A DNA stretch of 64,000 nucleotides from Puffinus mauretanicus (Eukaryota; Chordata; Aves; Procellariiformes; Procellariidae). The stretch lies in NCBI GenBank assembly GCA_023333565.1, contig JAJKFH010003627.1:4941501-5005500 (forward strand). Direction: 5' to 3'. A program made the position numbers and the translations under genes. A model generated the notes under the pieces. It was not told where the DNA came from. It saw only the letters and a list, made by a program, of their open reading frames with translations, and did not search any database. Of this stretch, positions 62,505 through 64,000 are shown piece after piece (the stretch's first letter is position 1; every line of letters begins with the position of its first letter).

Positions 62505-64000
62505 ATGAAGGTACTAGGATTAATTAAATTAATTACTTGGCATCTCAGTCTGAAGGCTGGGAACAAGGATGTCTCAACTGTGTCTGTAGACTCCATCACT
62601 GAATTGCCATAAACTTTTTTTTGGCCATTTACTTTTTTTGAGCCCCAATAAGTTAAAGCTTCTACTCTCTTGAAAAATTTTCAACAGTAATATACCAATG
62701 TTTTAGTATATAAATAGTATGTATTGGAGTATATGTGTGTTTGTGTCAATTTATTTGTTATACATAACACTAGCTAGCCATGAAAAGTGGTGTAGTACTT
62801 GGTCTTAAGAAGTCGACAATTGCTATTGGTTATTACATAATGAAGTACAATAATTTCCCTCTATACTTAGTTTAGGCACTGAAGCAGAGAATAAGGTAGC
62901 ATTTCTGTCAGAAATTGGCTGTGTAGTTCACTAGAGATAGAGGCACAGAGAAAGCAGCTTTCCTCTCATTTTCAGAGGTTGTACCTGTGTGATCATGTTG
63001 TATTTGAGCAGTACAGAGTCTCCGCAAATATAGGAAGGTGAGCTAGGCTGTATTTCTGCATGGTGCATCATTGACAAAAGTGATTAGTAAGTTCAACTGC
63101 AAATTTTTTTTTGCTGTTTTAGAAGCAGCCAGGAAGAGCCCAGCTTGTCATTCAGACACAAGGTTATGTTTACGTGGCTAGCAGTAAGAGTAATTATCTC
63201 TTTAATAGCAATTTAAACAATTAGATATGGACATAACTGAAAGACAATAAATATGGAACTCCACAATGCTATATTTGCCACCATTTTTTACCGTGTGTCT
63301 ATACTCTGAAAGCCACCAGAAGACTGCTTATGGCAGTCAAGAGTTACTCTTCACATTATAAAACACTGGAGAAAAAATCTTTGAGATGTTGTGAAATACA
63401 TCATATTTCAAAATAGTACCATCTTTTTTTATATTTTAAACACACCAAACCCACTAAGAAGAGAACGCCAAAGTTGCAGTATCTCACATTTAAAAGTTAG
63501 GCTGCCTGCAGTTTTAATTTAACTGTGTGATGGGATACTGTTTTGTCCTACCAGGGAGGAAAAGGTTGAACAGTTGTTTTTGATAGATGATTATTTGAAA
63601 GTCTTAAGAAGACTGATATAGTAGGGATTTATAACCAGGTGATATAAATGGAGAGTGGGGAAGGCAGAGGATTAGAATTGTAGTGTGTTCTGCTTTTACA
63701 GTCCTTAGAGTGAAGGGTTAGTGAAGTTTTTGAGCCTGTGAGTGCTTGATGATGGTGGGAACTCTTGTAGAGACATGAGAATTTTCTGTCTTGTTAGTGG
63801 TGAGTCACTTTACGGTTATGATAAAAGTCCATAATTGATAAAAGGAAAACATATGCAAAATGGAGGTAGGACAAATACTGGAGACGGACTGCACCTCTCA
63901 AAAGCATGAGGACCAATTATGGACTGCTGTGGAACTGGAGTGGTTGCTGTGCTGTGGGTTGCCTATGCAGCCTTCGTTGTGAACATGCATTGTTGTACAA
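62505..64000. other. unique sequence to window end, no gene seen
   Basis: No open frame above 60 codons and no recognised repeat. The window ends inside unique sequence. Confidence 0.45.

Noticed and set aside
1..64000. CRISPR arrays, prokaryotic operons, tRNA, rRNA or snRNA genes
   Set aside because: No regularly spaced repeats, no ribosome-binding-site-led gene runs, and no recognisable U6, 5S or tRNA sequence on reading through; small hairpin RNAs such as miRNAs cannot be excluded by eye.

Overview
This window looks like an avian nuclear genome, most likely from a non-galliform (neoavian) bird. It is AT-rich, has no operons or other prokaryotic gene organisation, and almost all of its short open frames look like chance. 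The evidence for a bird is the repeats: CR1 LINEs at every stage of decay, the 3' end of an ERVL-type LTR of the kind common in Neoaves, one clear MIR SINE, and several very old amniote-level CR1/L3 remnants. All repeat assignments are from memory of family sequences; no search was run.

No complete host protein-coding gene could be supported. The window reads as a gene desert or a large intron. The best-preserved element is a 5'-truncated CR1 on the minus strand at 37549-38837. It holds the reverse-transcriptase core and C-terminus of ORF2, broken by at least two nonsense codons and one frameshift. A second CR1, at about 59880-60920 on the plus strand, joins the region between the endonuclease and reverse transcriptase directly to the element's 3' end, so the reverse transcriptase is missing. 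A CR1 ORF1 (esterase-type) remnant lies on the minus strand at about 18640-19170. It is followed in the same reading frame by an unexplained 143-codon stop-free stretch (18054-18482).

Layout: 1-18050 is mostly unique AT-rich sequence, with one very old minus-strand CR1 (about 2750-3340) and one candidate short exon near 1484-1550. 18050-19665 is a compact complex locus: the ORF1 remnant, the stop-free frame, a 65-bp tandem duplication and a 34-bp direct repeat. 21740-22195 is a GC-rich element with LTR-like ends and a probable 5-bp target duplication. 25-36 kb carries old CR1/L2-like pieces. 37.5-38.8 kb is the CR1 with the RT core. 43.3-53.3 kb is a cluster of ancient plus-strand CR1/L3 tails plus the LTR end, with two stretches (about 49960-50395 and 51285-51625) that read like conserved non-coding elements with homeodomain-type TAATTA cores. 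57.3 kb is a MIR, 59.9-60.9 kb the internally deleted CR1, and about 62.4 kb a minus-strand tRNA-derived SINE remnant.

Nothing here forms a working pathway. The items most worth checking are the possible enhancer-like elements, the unexplained stop-free frames at 18054-18482 and 57957-58367, the candidate exon near 1.5 kb, and the structure of the recent repeats.
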